A stretch of 64,000 bases of DNA from Stictocephala bisonia (lineage: Eukaryota; Arthropoda; Insecta; Hemiptera; Membracidae), in contig JAQJVL010000160.1 in the NCBI GenBank assembly GCA_035578905.1, forward strand, positions 1,339,560 to 1,403,559, given 5' to 3'. Position 1 is the stretch's first letter. The number at the start of each line of letters is the position of its first letter. A model generated the notes under the pieces. It was not told the DNA's origin. It made no database searches and was given only the letters and a program-made list of their open reading frames with translations. This document shows positions 1-11,761 of the stretch, one piece after another. A program made the position numbers and the translations under genes.

Positions 1-809
1 TGTATGTTAAATCTATTAGTTCTATTAAATTGATTTATTAAATTCGCTATTGAACAGTATTCTTCATAAGGTCGATTGATCCTTTTACTGTTTTTTTTTT
101 TCTTCTCATTTAGCTATATTATATATATGTCCTATTTTACCACTCATCACTATTTCTCAAAACTATACGTTCCAATTGACTTGAAATTTTAGTAATTGAT
201 TTATCTTGCACTAGAGGCTTCACTAAAAGGATTTCCCGTCCAACCTCAGTTAAAATTGGCCTCTGAATTTCCCATGGTAATTTTTGAGCATTTAATTGAT
301 GATTAATTTGATTAATAGCTGTCTAAACAAGAATAATTGAAGTAAATTGTGTAATCTAAACTTTATATTAAAAAAGAAAAAAATTGCGGTTGCGTCGAAC
401 CACTCGGTTTGGTTTCTTTTTGGCCATCTCATACACCCACTTCAGGCACCCAAAGTCCATGGAATGTAAATGATTGAGCATCATGTTTCATATTATTCAA
501 TTAATTTATCTCTCTATTAAATGACTCAGTTATTCTAGTTTCACAGGCAACGATCTTTCGGCGGTCAAAGCCTCTTCGGCAACACGAACGTCAGGAAATA
601 CGTTACGCGCGTATCTCGTGTACGCGTCTTTAAACGCTTTTGTCCCCAATTCAGAAGACGCCATGTCCAAAGTACGAGCCTCTAATCCAGTAATAAATTA
701 TACATAACAAAACATCAGCTGTTCTAAATTCGATACAGTGTAAACTAAAAGCCTGCTGCACATTTCATTATACAATCAAACTCTATGTTATGACCGAAAT
801 TTGAAATAG
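1..809 (+). mobile_element. Helitron-like non-autonomous repeat, copy 1 (3' end missing)
   Basis: This stretch is duplicated at 1319-1845. Bases 1-380 match 1319-1712 and bases 685-809 match 1712-1819, at roughly 85-95% by eye. Copy 1 carries about 300 extra bases (381-684) that are absent from copy 2. It also lacks the CTAG-type terminus seen in copy 2: after 'ctatgttatgac' it changes to unrelated sequence. The shared core (TA-rich tract, then 'attgacttgaaatttt') is of the kind found near the 5' end of insect Helitrons. The family call depends mainly on the 3' terminus of copy 2. Confidence 0.5.
530..664 (-). CDS. Short 44-codon ORF, possible captured first exon
   Basis: The ORF runs from ATG at 664-662 to TAA at 532-530. 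It begins MASSELGTKA and contains AYTRYARNVFPDVRVAEE. It is clearly more GC-rich than its surroundings and lies in the ~300-base block that copy 1 of the Helitron-like repeat has and copy 2 lacks. A possible splice donor (CCT|GTGAAA) precedes the last codons, so it could be a first exon of a host gene picked up by the element. I do not recognise the protein. Nothing else in the window continues this frame, and the ORF could be chance. Confidence 0.2.
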   Translation of the reverse strand: MASSELGTKAFKDAYTRYARNVFPDVRVAEEALTAERSLPVKLE

Positions 810-899
810 ATCATCTTCCTATTCTCCCACACAAAATAGGATGTAGATGATTGGTGTCCGTATCAGATTGGCCACTCTGATCAAATGAATGGACTTCAG

Positions 900-1165
900 A
901 CTCGCTTCCTTGAGAAGTCTGGGTGCCCGTATGGGCTATGATTACCATGGTGTACCATTTGAAGAGTTGGAGCAGCGCTCAGGCTACACCCTTTACACCT
1001 TAGGTGTCAAGTTTGCGACCTGGTTCACCTATTCAAGTTGGTCAACGGTACTACGGACTGCCCTGATCTTCTCCAACACAACAACTTCCACGTAACCAGA
1101 GGAACTAGATCCAGGACAGTCGTTGGTCGAACATATCTACCCACCAGCTACGCATATAACTGAGG
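900..1165 (+). pseudogene. LINE reverse transcriptase C-terminal remnant (CR1/L2/Jockey-like)
   Basis: From about 1012 one frame reads CDLVHLFKLVNG, then TTDCPDLLQHNNFHVTRG, then an SRTVVGRTYLPTSY stretch ending at TGA near 1161. This is the pattern typical of the region after the RT domain in CR1/L2/Jockey-like LINEs ('GDLI..YKLVNG ... LF ... RG ... '). The upstream part (900-1010) fits the 'RLxxLGLxxLxxRR' block but is frame-shifted. No catalytic RT motif survives. The remnant sits between the two Helitron-like copies. Confidence 0.6.
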
Positions 1166-1318
1166 TTTGTCTTGACTTCAGTGAACTTCAAGTGAGGCAG
1201 CATCAAGAATTGATTTTTTTCTGTGAAACAGTGCCATCCTTGAAGAAGATAGTTCGATGACGTATCCTGGCTGACTTTTGAGTTGATGGTGCTGTCTTTG
1301 TTACTATTAATTCTTATA

Positions 1319-1845
1319 TGTATGTTAAATTTCATATTGTTCTATTAAATTATTTATTAAAATCTAGCTATTGAACAGCTATTCTTTATGTCATATATTA
1401 TCCTTGTTACTGTTTTGTTGTGTTTCTCTCTCTCTCTTTATATATATATATATATGTCATTTACCACTCATCACTATTTCTCAAAACTATACGTCCAATT
1501 GACTTGAAATTTTGTACATAGATTTATCTTGGCCCCTAGAGGCTCACTAACAAAGGATTTTCTCCTCCAACCTCAGTAAAATTGGCCTCTGAAATTCCCA
1601 TGGTATTCTTATGGAGCTATATTAATTGATTGATTTATTTGATTAATAGCTGTTAAACAAAAACAAACTGAATAAAATTGTGGAAGGCTAAACTTTTTAA
1701 ATTAAAAATAATTGAATCCAGTAATAAATTATACATAACATCAGCTGTTCTAAATTCGATACAGTGTAAACTAAAAGCCTGCTGCACATTTCATTATACA
1801 ATCAAACTCTATGTTATGACCTGCGAAGTGGGTGGGTACAGCTAG
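1319..1845 (+). mobile_element. Helitron-like non-autonomous repeat, copy 2 with CTAG terminus
   Basis: Second copy of the repeat at 1-809, without the 300-base insert. It ends 'GAAGTGGGTGGGTACAGCTAG' followed by T. This resembles the usual insect Helitron 3' end, a weak GC hairpin followed by CTAG inserted before T. The 5' limit is not defined: a (TC)n(TA)n tract at 1420-1455 resembles a Helitron 5' end, but homology to copy 1 starts earlier, at about 1319. No coding potential was seen. Confidence 0.5.
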
Positions 1846-2370
1846 TTTATTATATAGTCTATGATTGGTTACTGTTGCTTCTCATGCAGATATTGATGAT
1901 TAATATTGACGTACGATTAATAGTATTTTCTTATTTTCCAACTTGTTATGGATGTATTGTTCATTGTTTGATTTATATATAATTGGTGTTGTAACGTTGG
2001 AAAAATAATGATTAAATAAACATACATGGAATTTTCCCGATTACCCACAACTACTATGTTTATCACCTTCCCAGTCACCCATAAATTTGAAATAGATCAT
2101 CTTCCTATTCTCCCACACAAAATAGGATGTAGATGTAGATGATCTTCCCGCTCACCTACATACACATGCCACACTTACTGGGTCATCTTGAATACGCCTC
2201 TGATCTAAAAAATTAACATAGGACTTGGCTAACTTGTGAATTAGGTTACCATACAATTTATACTGTAGCCACTGTAAACATGGTTGTTCTAGTTTTGTAA
2301 TTGTTTGTGTATACATCAGATATATTGCTTATTATTTACACGATTGATTTTCTACTATGTTAATAACCAC
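1846..2370. other. Non-coding spacer with a short duplicated block
   Basis: No gene was seen. Bases 2086-2141 ('aaatttgaaatagatcatc' and onward to 'ggatgtagatg') repeat the block at 800-853. The block therefore accompanies both Helitron-like copies and probably belongs to the same duplicated unit. Confidence 0.5.
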
Positions 2371-2394
2371 GGTTGGCTACATATATAAATCAGT

Positions 2395-3490
2395 GGCTCC
2401 TTAAGTTGATCAAAAGATGGCTGCTACTCAAGTTGATCACAATTTTCTGCCAAAAAAAAAAAAAAGTTGATCACAGGTTGCAGCTACAGATAGGTCGCTT
2501 AGAAAACAATCTACTGAACACACTGGTGCAAGATGCACTTGAGTGGTGGAAGTGAGAGAAAACTACTCTTCCCTCACTGTGCAATTTCATTAAAAAATTT
2601 GCAATGCAACTAGAATGACGGAAGGCCCTGCCCATTCCGTTATTATCAGCAGTGACTGTTGATTGGTTTGATTAAAACCAACAAATCAAGCTTAAAATGA
2701 TAATATTAAATCATTATTTAGTATTCAAGCAACGATTAATATTAGCAATAATGAAAACAATACATCAAACGAAAAAACATTTACGGTTCATTACAGTTAT
2801 TTTTTTCAACTAAACACTGTTGTGGAAGTTTAACACTTGGAGAGTAAATCATGCTCGTGAAGTAAGGTAGCTCAACAGTGGAGCGATTCCCCTCTGCTGC
2901 TGGAAACCCTACAAACACTAAATATAACACTCAAGTTGCTTACTGTCTGGCCCAGTTATACCCACATTGTCGCAGGTGGCTGCTACCAAGTTGGTCACGG
3001 TGGTTATCAACTTAATTACAGGTACTTGAGTTAAATACAGGAAACATTTAAAGTGTTCTAGGATATATATTGCTACTAGGCTCAATATGTTAATCTACTA
3101 ACACAGATGTTAGCTATAGACAAAATGCAAAAAACAAAATAACATCTACATATAATAAGGAATGGATTTCAATAAATCATGCTAACCATTCAGACAGGGT
3201 GATACAAATGTAATCCTTAAAGGTACCATACACATTTCAAAATCGTCTTGAGTCATAAAATCAACTGATGTGTTCAGTTTTATAAGCTTCTAAATTGTTC
3301 CCATACAGTCACGAAGCTTATAAAGGTAAATAAAGTTATTTTTTGACAAACCATTACATTTCATTATTTTTTGTACGGTTATAAGACCTATATAAAAATA
3401 CTAGCAGCGCACGTTAGTGGTTGTGCCTCCCCCCCAACACTCTTTCCAACTTCCTGAGTTGATCATAAATTTGCTACCCAAGTTAAGATA
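2395..3490. repeat. Dispersed, degenerate 'AAGTTGATCA' motif array
   Basis: A motif close to GCTGCTACTCAAGTTGATCA recurs at about 2400, 2430, 2465, 2980 (as AAGTTGGTCA) and 3456. It reappears on the far side of the LINE at about 5908 and 5930. Spacing is irregular and copies are degraded, with a poly(A) run at 2452-2464. The simplest reading is an old minisatellite-like block disrupted by the LINE. No coding region is supported between 2370 and 3490. Confidence 0.45.
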
Positions 3491-5870
3491 AAATTTTATT
3501 CAGCCTAAGATAGTTTGTACAAATACACAGGCACGTCAATGTAATACAGGATTACTTAAACTTATCAGCCTGTCCATATTCCTTCTGTATACTCTGCAAC
3601 AGAATAAAAGGCCTTACTAATAAAAATATTTAAAATTGTTTTCTTGAATTCTTAAGTAAAAGTTCTCTAATATTTACAGGTAACTTGTTGTAAAAACGGC
3701 AAGCTGCTGTCATAGTGCCACTGTCACTTTTATAAAGTCTAGTGGGACACATATTAATGTTGTTTCTACTCCTAGTTTTATAGGAGGATATTGTTTTTAT
3801 GTAAATAAGACACTGTAAAATATATGCAGAGTACAAAGTTAAAATTTCTTAGTGAATAAAAATTTGGTCTACAGTGTTCTCTTTTCTTGGCTTTAACAAT
3901 AGTGCGTACAGCGCTTTTTTGTATCTTGAAGATTACAATAGTTTTAGGAGAATTACCCAAAACAAGAAGAGCATAGACCATTTTGGCATGAAGAGGCCAT
4001 AGTAGGCTTGTCTTGTGCCATCGGCATTTAGCTCCCTACGTAAGCACCTGAGAGCAAAAATAACTGAGCTTAACTGTTTTTCTAGGCCAATTATATGGTT
4101 ATACCAATTAATAATAGGGTCTAGCACACCCAAAAATTGTTCGGTCTTTTCTTTTTCATTTTCCGCCAATTGTCTCAGACTAAAGAGCACAGTGCTAGTT
4201 TAATTTTTGTTCATGATAAAGCCATTAGCAGAAGACTTCAGAAAGCCATAAGAAAGCCATTAGAAGAACCATTAGCCAATAGACTAGCCAATCTTCAGTC
4301 TATTTTTTATAATTTAGAGAATCTGCTGATGCTTGAATGCAATCAGAACGTAGTGACAATGGTAGTATCGTCAGCATAAAGAATCAACTCTGTGGACACA
4401 TTACTATCAAGATCATTCATCATTGTGATAAGTAATAGGGGCCCTAGAAAAGAGCCCTGGGGAACTCCACTCTTTACTTGCATACCATCAGAAGTGGCTG
4501 TGCCAGTCACCACGTACTGAGTTCTGTGACTAAGGTAGATTTTAAAAACTTTTGGAGTGTTTCCAGTTACATTTTAAAATTGCAATTTGCTAATAAGCAC
4601 ATCATGCAACTAGGTCAAACGCTTTGCTTAAGTCGCAAAAGGTGACTGCAGCATAATCCTTAGCCTCATATGAATTGGAGATATTAAGAGTTGGTCAACA
4701 AGTTCTACCAGAGCATATATAGTAGAAACCCCTTTTCTATAGCCAAATTGTTTTGGAAACAGTATTTTATTTTCTTCAAAAAACCCCATGAGTTGCTGGC
4801 CAATCGGAATTTCTATTACTTTAGAAAAGATCGGTACAATTGCAATGGGACGAGTTACTGGCCAGGTTCACATCACCTTTTTTTAAAATGGGATGTACCC
4901 TTGTTATTTTTAATATATCTGGAAAAATACCCTGTTCAATACAACGGTTTACTAAAACCGTAAAAGGTTTTATAAAATAATGCATTGTGTTCTTAATTAA
5001 TGAGTTTGTGAAGCCAAAGTGTTCTTACTACTTGAGGATGACAGTTTCTTTCAGATCATTTTCTTGAATTTCTTTAAAACTAAAAATGCTGGCTGGACGT
5101 GGATTACTTGACAAAAGCTCTTTATAACTCAACTTAACACTAGATTGCATATTTACATTTTCTACAGACACTGTCGATACATGTACAAAAAAGGAGTTGA
5201 ATTATTCGAAGTTCTGCTAGTTCTTTCTTAATAATAGAGGCAGACTGGGTTCTAATAACATTTACAATACTCCACAAACTTCCACACTGTAATCATTGGA
5301 CCCCAAATGACTGGATAACAGAATATTGTCTAGACAATTTTCATAACGTGTGGGTTAGTCAAAAGTGACTAAAATGCCATAAATTTGACATAAAATAAAA
5401 AATTGTTAAGTTTGTCCATCATTGTTCACAGATTCATCTGTAGGATATTGATGAATCTACCTAACTGGCTTCTATAGACTACTACAACTAGAGTTTTAAA
5501 ATCTATTAACTCAACGACAGCAAATTCGTAGTCAGATGAAGAAGAAATACAATTAATGTCAGTTTGTACTTTATATTCGAGAGTATCTGACAAGAATTGC
5601 TACTCCTCCATGTTCTTGATTAATTCTGTAGAAACCTGATGCTAGATGTAGTAAATTGCCAATATTTCCGTTAAGTTGTACAGTAACTCTTCTTCATTTG
5701 TCATCCAATGTTTGCTGACACAAAGCACTTGAAGATTGGTAACAACTGTTTCGAGGAGGTTTATTTTATCTCCTAGACCTTGGGCATTTTGATGTAATAG
5801 AGTTGTTGGTTCTAGGCCTATGTTTCGCTCTGGATTCCACTCTGGTTTCACTCATGATGGTTTTGTTGAA
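3490..5870 (-). pseudogene. Degenerate LINE (endonuclease + RT), minus strand
   Basis: Reading leftward, an endonuclease N-terminus is visible at 5851-5642 (HQNAQGLGDKINLLETVV, then LCVSKHW). The RT core around 4490-4340 has GVPQGSFLGPLL, MNDL and LYADDTTI. A C-terminal block at 4190-3780 has GNSP..I.FKIQKSAVR, and the tail extends to about 3630. Stops and frameshifts are frequent throughout, so no protein is made. Motif order and the 'IQKSAVR' block place it in the CR1/Jockey-type LINE assemblage, related to the copy at 35.2-37.8 kb. The endonuclease middle is badly eroded. The 3' end near 3490 is inferred from loss of similarity. Confidence 0.7.
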
Positions 5871-6003
5871 TGTTGATCTTTTGAGTTTGAATGATCACTA
5901 GACCTTAAGTTGATCATGGGTACCTTAGTTGATCACATGTGGCTTCCTAATTTGATGATGGGTGGTTTTGCTTGTGCACTATTCAACCTTGTAATGGGCT
6001 CAT

Positions 6004-6055
6004 GATTGGTAGATAACATTTGGAACATTGATTGGTAGATAACATTTGGAACATT
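6004..6055 (+). repeat. 26-bp tandem duplication
   Basis: The unit beginning 'gattggtagataacatttgg' occurs twice head to tail at 6004-6029 and 6030-6055, without a mismatch. It lies in the non-coding gap between the LINE and the left inverted arm (5871-6185), where two more copies of the GTTGATCA motif are found. Confidence 0.85.
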
Positions 6056-6185
6056 GATTCCTGACTAAATATGGATATGTCGATCGTATCATAAGTGTAT
6101 ACCATGTTTAGTATTTTACTGTCTTGCGCACTATACAGTACCATATTGAGAACAAAGCCGTTGCTACTTACCCCATATACAATGG

Positions 6186-7145
6186 TTTAGTCGTTTACCT
6201 GTCTAAACAGACGTTTAACTTCCAATGTCTGTAAGAGAATATGTTCTTTGATAGTGCTTTCATAAAAATCTATGAGTCCACCATGGACAAATAAATAAAC
6301 ATGAAGAATGTAAAGAAACAATGTTTTTATATCCAAATAACATAAGAACAAAAGGTGCCATCCTAAAATTTACAGTTACTAAATAAGTGAATTGCTTTAC
6401 AAAATTAGTTACATTTTGAATACCAAAACTGCTTTTATAAGACAACTATAACAGATAGAAATATATTTTGAAATGTGTATATAATATTATGCTTTATAAA
6501 ACTTTTTTATGTTTTCAGTACTGTATACAAATTTGTCCTGCCTAAAAAATTAAATTGAAAAAATGTTTTCATGCCAAGCCTCCAAATAAAAAAAAATTTA
6601 CTTTTAAACCCAATTGTAAAGAAATTATAATTTGTACAACATTTGTTACTTTGGTTAGTTACAAAACTTTGTAGGCCTACACTGACCCTTTACCTGACCA
6701 AAAAATAAAAAAGCCCACAGCTCGAAAATGGTGTGCCACAGTTCAATGAATGAAAATAAGGTTTTCTTATAAACGATTATATGAATAATAAAGTGTAACC
6801 ACAATGGAATAACTTGGTACCATAATAATCCTCTTTTTCCTAGGTACAAAATGATAATCAACATGTAAACCTTAAAATTAGTTTAATTAATGAAACGACT
6901 GTTGGAATGAAACCGCCTGTTATTCTAAATAGAAACATTATTATTTAGAACTGCACAAATCAATCCATATTTATTGGGAAAGTAAAGATGTTAGAATTTT
7001 CCTGGAGTCAACGTAGTTAGATCTACCTTCAGTGTAAATTGTATGGCATTCCAAAGTGGGTGCACATTTATGTAACTCAGACAGTAATCCCAATCCAGCT
7101 TTATATTAGTTACGGTGCCAACCCCATCACTTACTACACTTGTAA
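6186..7145 (+). repeat. Left arm of the long inverted repeat
   Basis: It starts TTTAGTCGTTTACCTGTC and ends near 'acttgtaa'. It is AT-rich and non-coding. Its reverse complement is 17093-18048. Differences are scattered single substitutions and small indels, so the two arms were made or homogenised recently. Confidence 0.85.
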
Positions 7146-7239
7146 GGGAAGCTCAGCCTACGGCCTTGCATGGAATGTCTTTAGCAACATTATAGAACTA
7201 GGTCTGCAGTCTTATAGGGGAGCTCGGCCTACAGCCTCA
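7146..7239. other. GC-rich target region of the P element
   Basis: A motif near AAGCTCAGCCTACGGCCTTG occurs at about 7149, and again as AGCTCGGCCTACAGCCT at 7221. A third related copy (CTCAGCTAGCGGCCTTGTAAGG) lies just beyond the P element at 14763. The P element therefore inserted into a small GC-rich repeat. Confidence 0.5.
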
Positions 7240-7638
7240 CCAAAACCAATGAATACATAACACTTATAAGAAGCGAAACCGTAGTGCTTTTGAGGGTGAC
7301 GCTTATGAGTCACCGAGAAAGCCTACTTCAGCGAGAAGCCAACAGGTTGCGCTAGCGTCAATGTGGTGGACTGTACTTTTTTTGCCAGGCTGGGACTGTA
7401 CATTTCTCCCTTAACTTTGTCCTTGGATCGTTCGCCCACCCCTCCCCACCAAACCACGTCGCTTTCACCTTGCACTTGTGCTATTTTCTAATGTTTGGGG
7501 TTTTGTGTTGACACATTACGTGGTTAGTTTACTTTCGGTGCGGTATGCAAATTCAAATTGCAGTGTTTTTATAAATTTAAGCAATGTAGTTTTTAGTTTT
7601 TGTATATATATATAAATATTTTTTTCTTTTGTGTAAAT

Positions 7639-10600
7639 ATGACTAGTTACGTAAACTGTCGCTATTTGGGATGTGACGCCAATAATAAGACTCATAGTGA
7701 ACTTCGAATGTTTTACTTTCCTGTGAGCGACATGAAAAGGTAAGCGTTAAGTATTTGTTCTTCTATACAGATTTGTTAAAGTATGTTTGAGCCCTACAAC
7801 TATTGTGTTTTAGCGATCTTGTTACAAAAAACTATCAAAATTACCTAACTTTTTATTTGATTAAAATATTCAGCTTAAAAAACAAACAATTTAATATTTT
7901 TAATTATTAGCTGAACTGGTTGCTGAGAAAATTCAAAAAACGTTTTGCAAAAAAACCCCTTGTTATTCTTATGGGGAATAATCAAAATAATTGTGAATCA
8001 TGCTTATTTGTGGACCGATTTTAATGAAATTTGGAATGAACGTGTAGGGGAGCAAACAGTTTCATGAATTGGCAAACCCGCCTACACAAATCATGGGAAC
8101 AGGGTTTTATGGGGTTTTCTTATGGTAACAATAGTTTTTCATTTTTCCCATAACAATTTTAAATTCCCTCAGTTTTGTTAAAACCATTCAAAAGAGCTCA
8201 AAAAATTATTTATCAATTTAAATTTGAAATTTGCTGAGTACACAAGTCTGCTGCGACGGGTGTATCATGTTAATGCTGTCCTGCATTAGTTCACTTATAA
8301 AGGCTAAACCAAGCTGAGACGTAATAAATATTTTTCTTTTTCTATTAATACTTTATATGAATTAAATCAAACATAACTTGCATAACAGCGATAAGCTTGA
8401 ATAAAATTATAAAAACGTAATTTTCACCGGTGGAAATAGAAAAAAAATGCTGCTGTGCAACATTTGATCATATGGAACTAAAGTTAATAGTTTAACAGAT
8501 GATTGATGTGTTGTTATTTCCTTCATTTTTTTCCTTTACACTTTGGATATGTGCTTAAAGTTGATTTAATCATATGGATCTAAAGTTAATAGTTTAACGG
8601 ATGATTGATGTGTTGTTATTTCATTCATTTTTTTTGTTTACACTTTGGATATGTGCTTAAGGTTTATTTGAACATATGGAACTTAGGTAATAGTTTAACA
8701 GATGATTGATGTGTTTATATTTCCTTCATTTGTCTTATTTTACACTTTGGATTTGTGCTTGGAATTTATTTCACGCACTACTAAATTATGTGCAAAAGGA
8801 CATCTATACTAATTTCTAGAGACCATTGAATTTAAACCACAACGGGCTCTGATGCTGGTATAATTATAAAAAATACTTCAGTTCTTAATGCATAGGAGCA
8901 TTATGAAATAGTTTAGTGCTAAAATTACCTCAGTTATTGTCACATACTCAAATAAATCATAGAAACTAATTCATGTAAGTAAATCATCTTTTTAATATCT
9001 CTAAATATGTCAATAATGTAGTACGATAGATTATGGTTTTGATGTTTTGGCACGTGGGGTATCAACTAACAAAATCCTGGTTTCCAAAAAATGTAATGCA
9101 GACCCTGAAGTAAACGTCCAAAGTGTAACTTGTAAAATTAAAAGAAATAATATATAAATGTAAATATAAATGTAGATATATAAATTACATAAAAAACGGT
9201 ATTATTGTTGGGTAGTAAGGGATTCGATCGTTGTTTTAGGTGCTGTGACTGGATAGCTAGTAGTGGCAGAGATGATTTTATTGAACTTCCAAATAAAATT
9301 CTGAAAAATAAACGTATCTGCAGCAAACACTTTGATGCCAAACAATTTACAAATGAGTTGATGAATAAATTACATTAAAACGCTGTTCCGATACCACATT
9401 ACAAACGAGCCACTTTGGAGACAATTACTGCAAACACATCAACAAATCTGATTGTGGATTCCCCTGTGAGTACACGTTTAACTGAAGAAACGCCTCTAAA
9501 GACAGCCACCCCTCTGAATGCTCCAACACCTTCCACGATAATAAAACCGTCCACGTCAGCAACACATTTTTTGATTACAAATACTCCCCTGACAACCTTA
9601 GCACCACTCTCCGAAATACACCAAACTGACACCTCTGGTTCTAGATCAACAACATTCACCACTCAGTCTGCTCCTGTAAAACAACAAAATAAAAATGAAT
9701 CCCTCCAGGACTTTTTATCTGACTTTTTGCCGATCCAAAGTATATCACATAATGAAGAACTTACGCCAAGGAAGAAAATATTGAAACAACGTATTGAAGT
9801 ACAAAAAAAAAAAAAAGAATTAGAAAGCAAACATTGCTTATAACATCCAAGAGGAAAAAAATAAGCAAACTGAAGAAGCCGCAAACGTTCACACATGACA
9901 ATATTTTGGACATTTTGAGCAAACATGTCTCAGGAGACGTTCTTACATTCACGAAAATGCAAATGTTTCATCGCAAACGTACACAGTGGACAAACGAAGA
10001 AAAAAACTTCTCAATATCATTTTATTACAAATCTCCATCAACATATTTATTTTTTCTTTCTAGAGGCTTCAAACTCCCCTGTGTAAGAACCGTTCAGATG
10101 TGGATAAGTCTCATTAAACTGGAAAGTGGATTTTCTGATGAAGTTTTCCAGAAATTATCAGTCAAAGTTAAATCTATGACTGAACATGAGAAAGAATGCA
10201 TTTTAATGTGGGATGAAATGTCAATAAAAAAAGTCTCCAATATGACCCCACGCAAGACTTGATTGAAGGTTTCCAAGATTTAGGTCCTTTGGGAAGAGAA
10301 AGTGGCATTGCGACACACGCACTGTTGTTTATATGGTTCGTGGACTGAAGTTTAGATGGAAACTGCCAATAGCATTTACTTTGTCAGAAAATGCTACGAC
10401 AGACTGCTTGAATAGCCGCAGCGAAATAGATAAGTGTCCTCTAAGACGCCCACTATCACAGAGGAATCCTCAAGTGGAGAAATGCTTGGTCGATGCAGTA
10501 AAGAAGATAAAATCATGGAGACTAAACAAATTTAAAACTAACAAGAAAGGAGAAGTTAAAAGAGTAAGAGCCCCTCCCTGTTTTTCTGGATTGTCATCTA

Positions 10601-11631
10601 CAGTTACTGCAACCCTAGCTCTATATCGAGACTTGGAAGCTGAAGGAAACTTGTTTCTACTAACTTCACGACTAAACCAAGACCCCTTAGAAAATATGTT
10701 TGGATTTATAAGACAGAGAGGTGGATACAATGCAAACCCAACTGCAAGCCAATTCAGGCGAAACCTGCAACATGCAATAAACATACGGCTAATGACTCCT
10801 CCGGACAGTTCTAACTGTGAACCTGATGATGATGCCACTTTGGATCTCCCCCAAGAGCCGCCTGAGTCCCACAATGGCAATTCACCACTCCACCCAAATG
10901 AAGAACTTCACAACAGCATACCCCAGTCAGATGAGAAGCCTACAGCAAACACCTCAGATGAAATCCCTTACATCTATCCTCAAAGCTCGAATCCATCCCT
11001 TCCACCCACGCCTTATCATTCAGGAGTCGTCCTGAGAGAGTATCAATTCACGGCAGACAACTCACTTGACACCTTCCACATCACATCCGATCCACACAAC
11101 ATTAATGCTCCAGTAAAACTAGAAGATACAGTAATCAATTACATTGCAGGTTGGGTGGCCAAGAAATGTATTGATCAATTTTCGTGCAAAAGATGTATTT
11201 CAACGCTGACTAAAGGAAAAGAGGAACTGGTTGTAACTGAAGAAGCGTTGATCTATTTCAAACAATTCAACGTTCTAAGCTTCAAGGGATTGAAAAGACC
11301 TACCACTTTATTGTATAACGTAATAAAGTTCACCACCAGCTCATTTTCTTTTCATTTTACCATGCTTAAAACGGACAAAAATGTCAAGAAACAAGTGATT
11401 ATTGCGGTCAGAAAGGACATTGAAGCCCGTTTTCCTGAGTGGTTTGACATTGAGTGTGAAAAGCACAAACAGTTCCTGTTAGAGCAGTTTGTAAAGATGA
11501 AAATCTTCTACACACTAAAATGGAACTCGCAAAACCTAAGAGATTCTGCACTCATCTCTAACAAACGAAGACAGAACTTCGATGAAAATGAGAAACCAAA
11601 CGCAAAGTTGATGAAACTAAAAAATGCATAG
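7639..11631 (+). pseudogene. THAP9/P-element-type transposase, broken
   Basis: Exon 1 (7639-7739) starts MTSYVNCRYLGC and ends FPVSDMK before donor AG|GTAAGC. Exon 2 begins at 9240 after 'ttttag' and joins in phase to give RCCDWIASSGRDDF and ICSKHFDAKQF. Together they form a C2CH THAP domain whose closing AVP motif is present (NAVPIP). A TAA at 9376-9378 interrupts the domain just before that motif. A frameshift follows near 9806-9843, at a run of A. The next block (9834-10262) includes LMWDEMSIKK, the first acidic catalytic region. A second shift is near 10262-10333. From 10333 the frame runs 432 codons, but after SENATTDC it jumps to C-terminal sequence, apparently losing the second catalytic Asp and the insertion domain of the family. 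LNQDPLENMFGFIRQRGG, a P/THAP9 signature, is intact. In the family this protein binds the element ends and catalyses cut-and-paste transposition. This copy is dead. Confidence 0.85.
8469..8774 (+). repeat. 102-bp tandem repeat, three copies, in transposase intron
   Basis: Units start at 'catatgga' at 8469, 8571 and 8673, an exact 102-bp spacing. Each contains TTTAACAGATGATTGATGTG and 'acactttggat.tgtgctt'. The array lies in the intron between the two THAP exons. A neighbouring part of the intron (7960-8120) resembles generic insect repeat sequence. Confidence 0.9.
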
Positions 11632-11761
11632 TTTTTTTTAAACGTGTATAGTGTACAACAAGTTGTGAATACTGAAAGCTAGTTTTCCCTTATTGTAATC
11701 CTTATTGTTCAGCCGTTTAAATTAATATATTTAAAAGATGTAATAATTTGTTGTGTTGTAT

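Noticed and set aside
6260..6445. 61-codon frame repeated at 17789-17974
   Set aside because: The conservation is simply the inverted arm identity at DNA level. Composition is AT-driven and no motif is recognisable.
9399..9662. Minus frame opposite the THAP exon, and similar shadow frames opposite the gypsy pol and LINE ORFs
   Set aside because: They are antisense shadows of real coding sequence.
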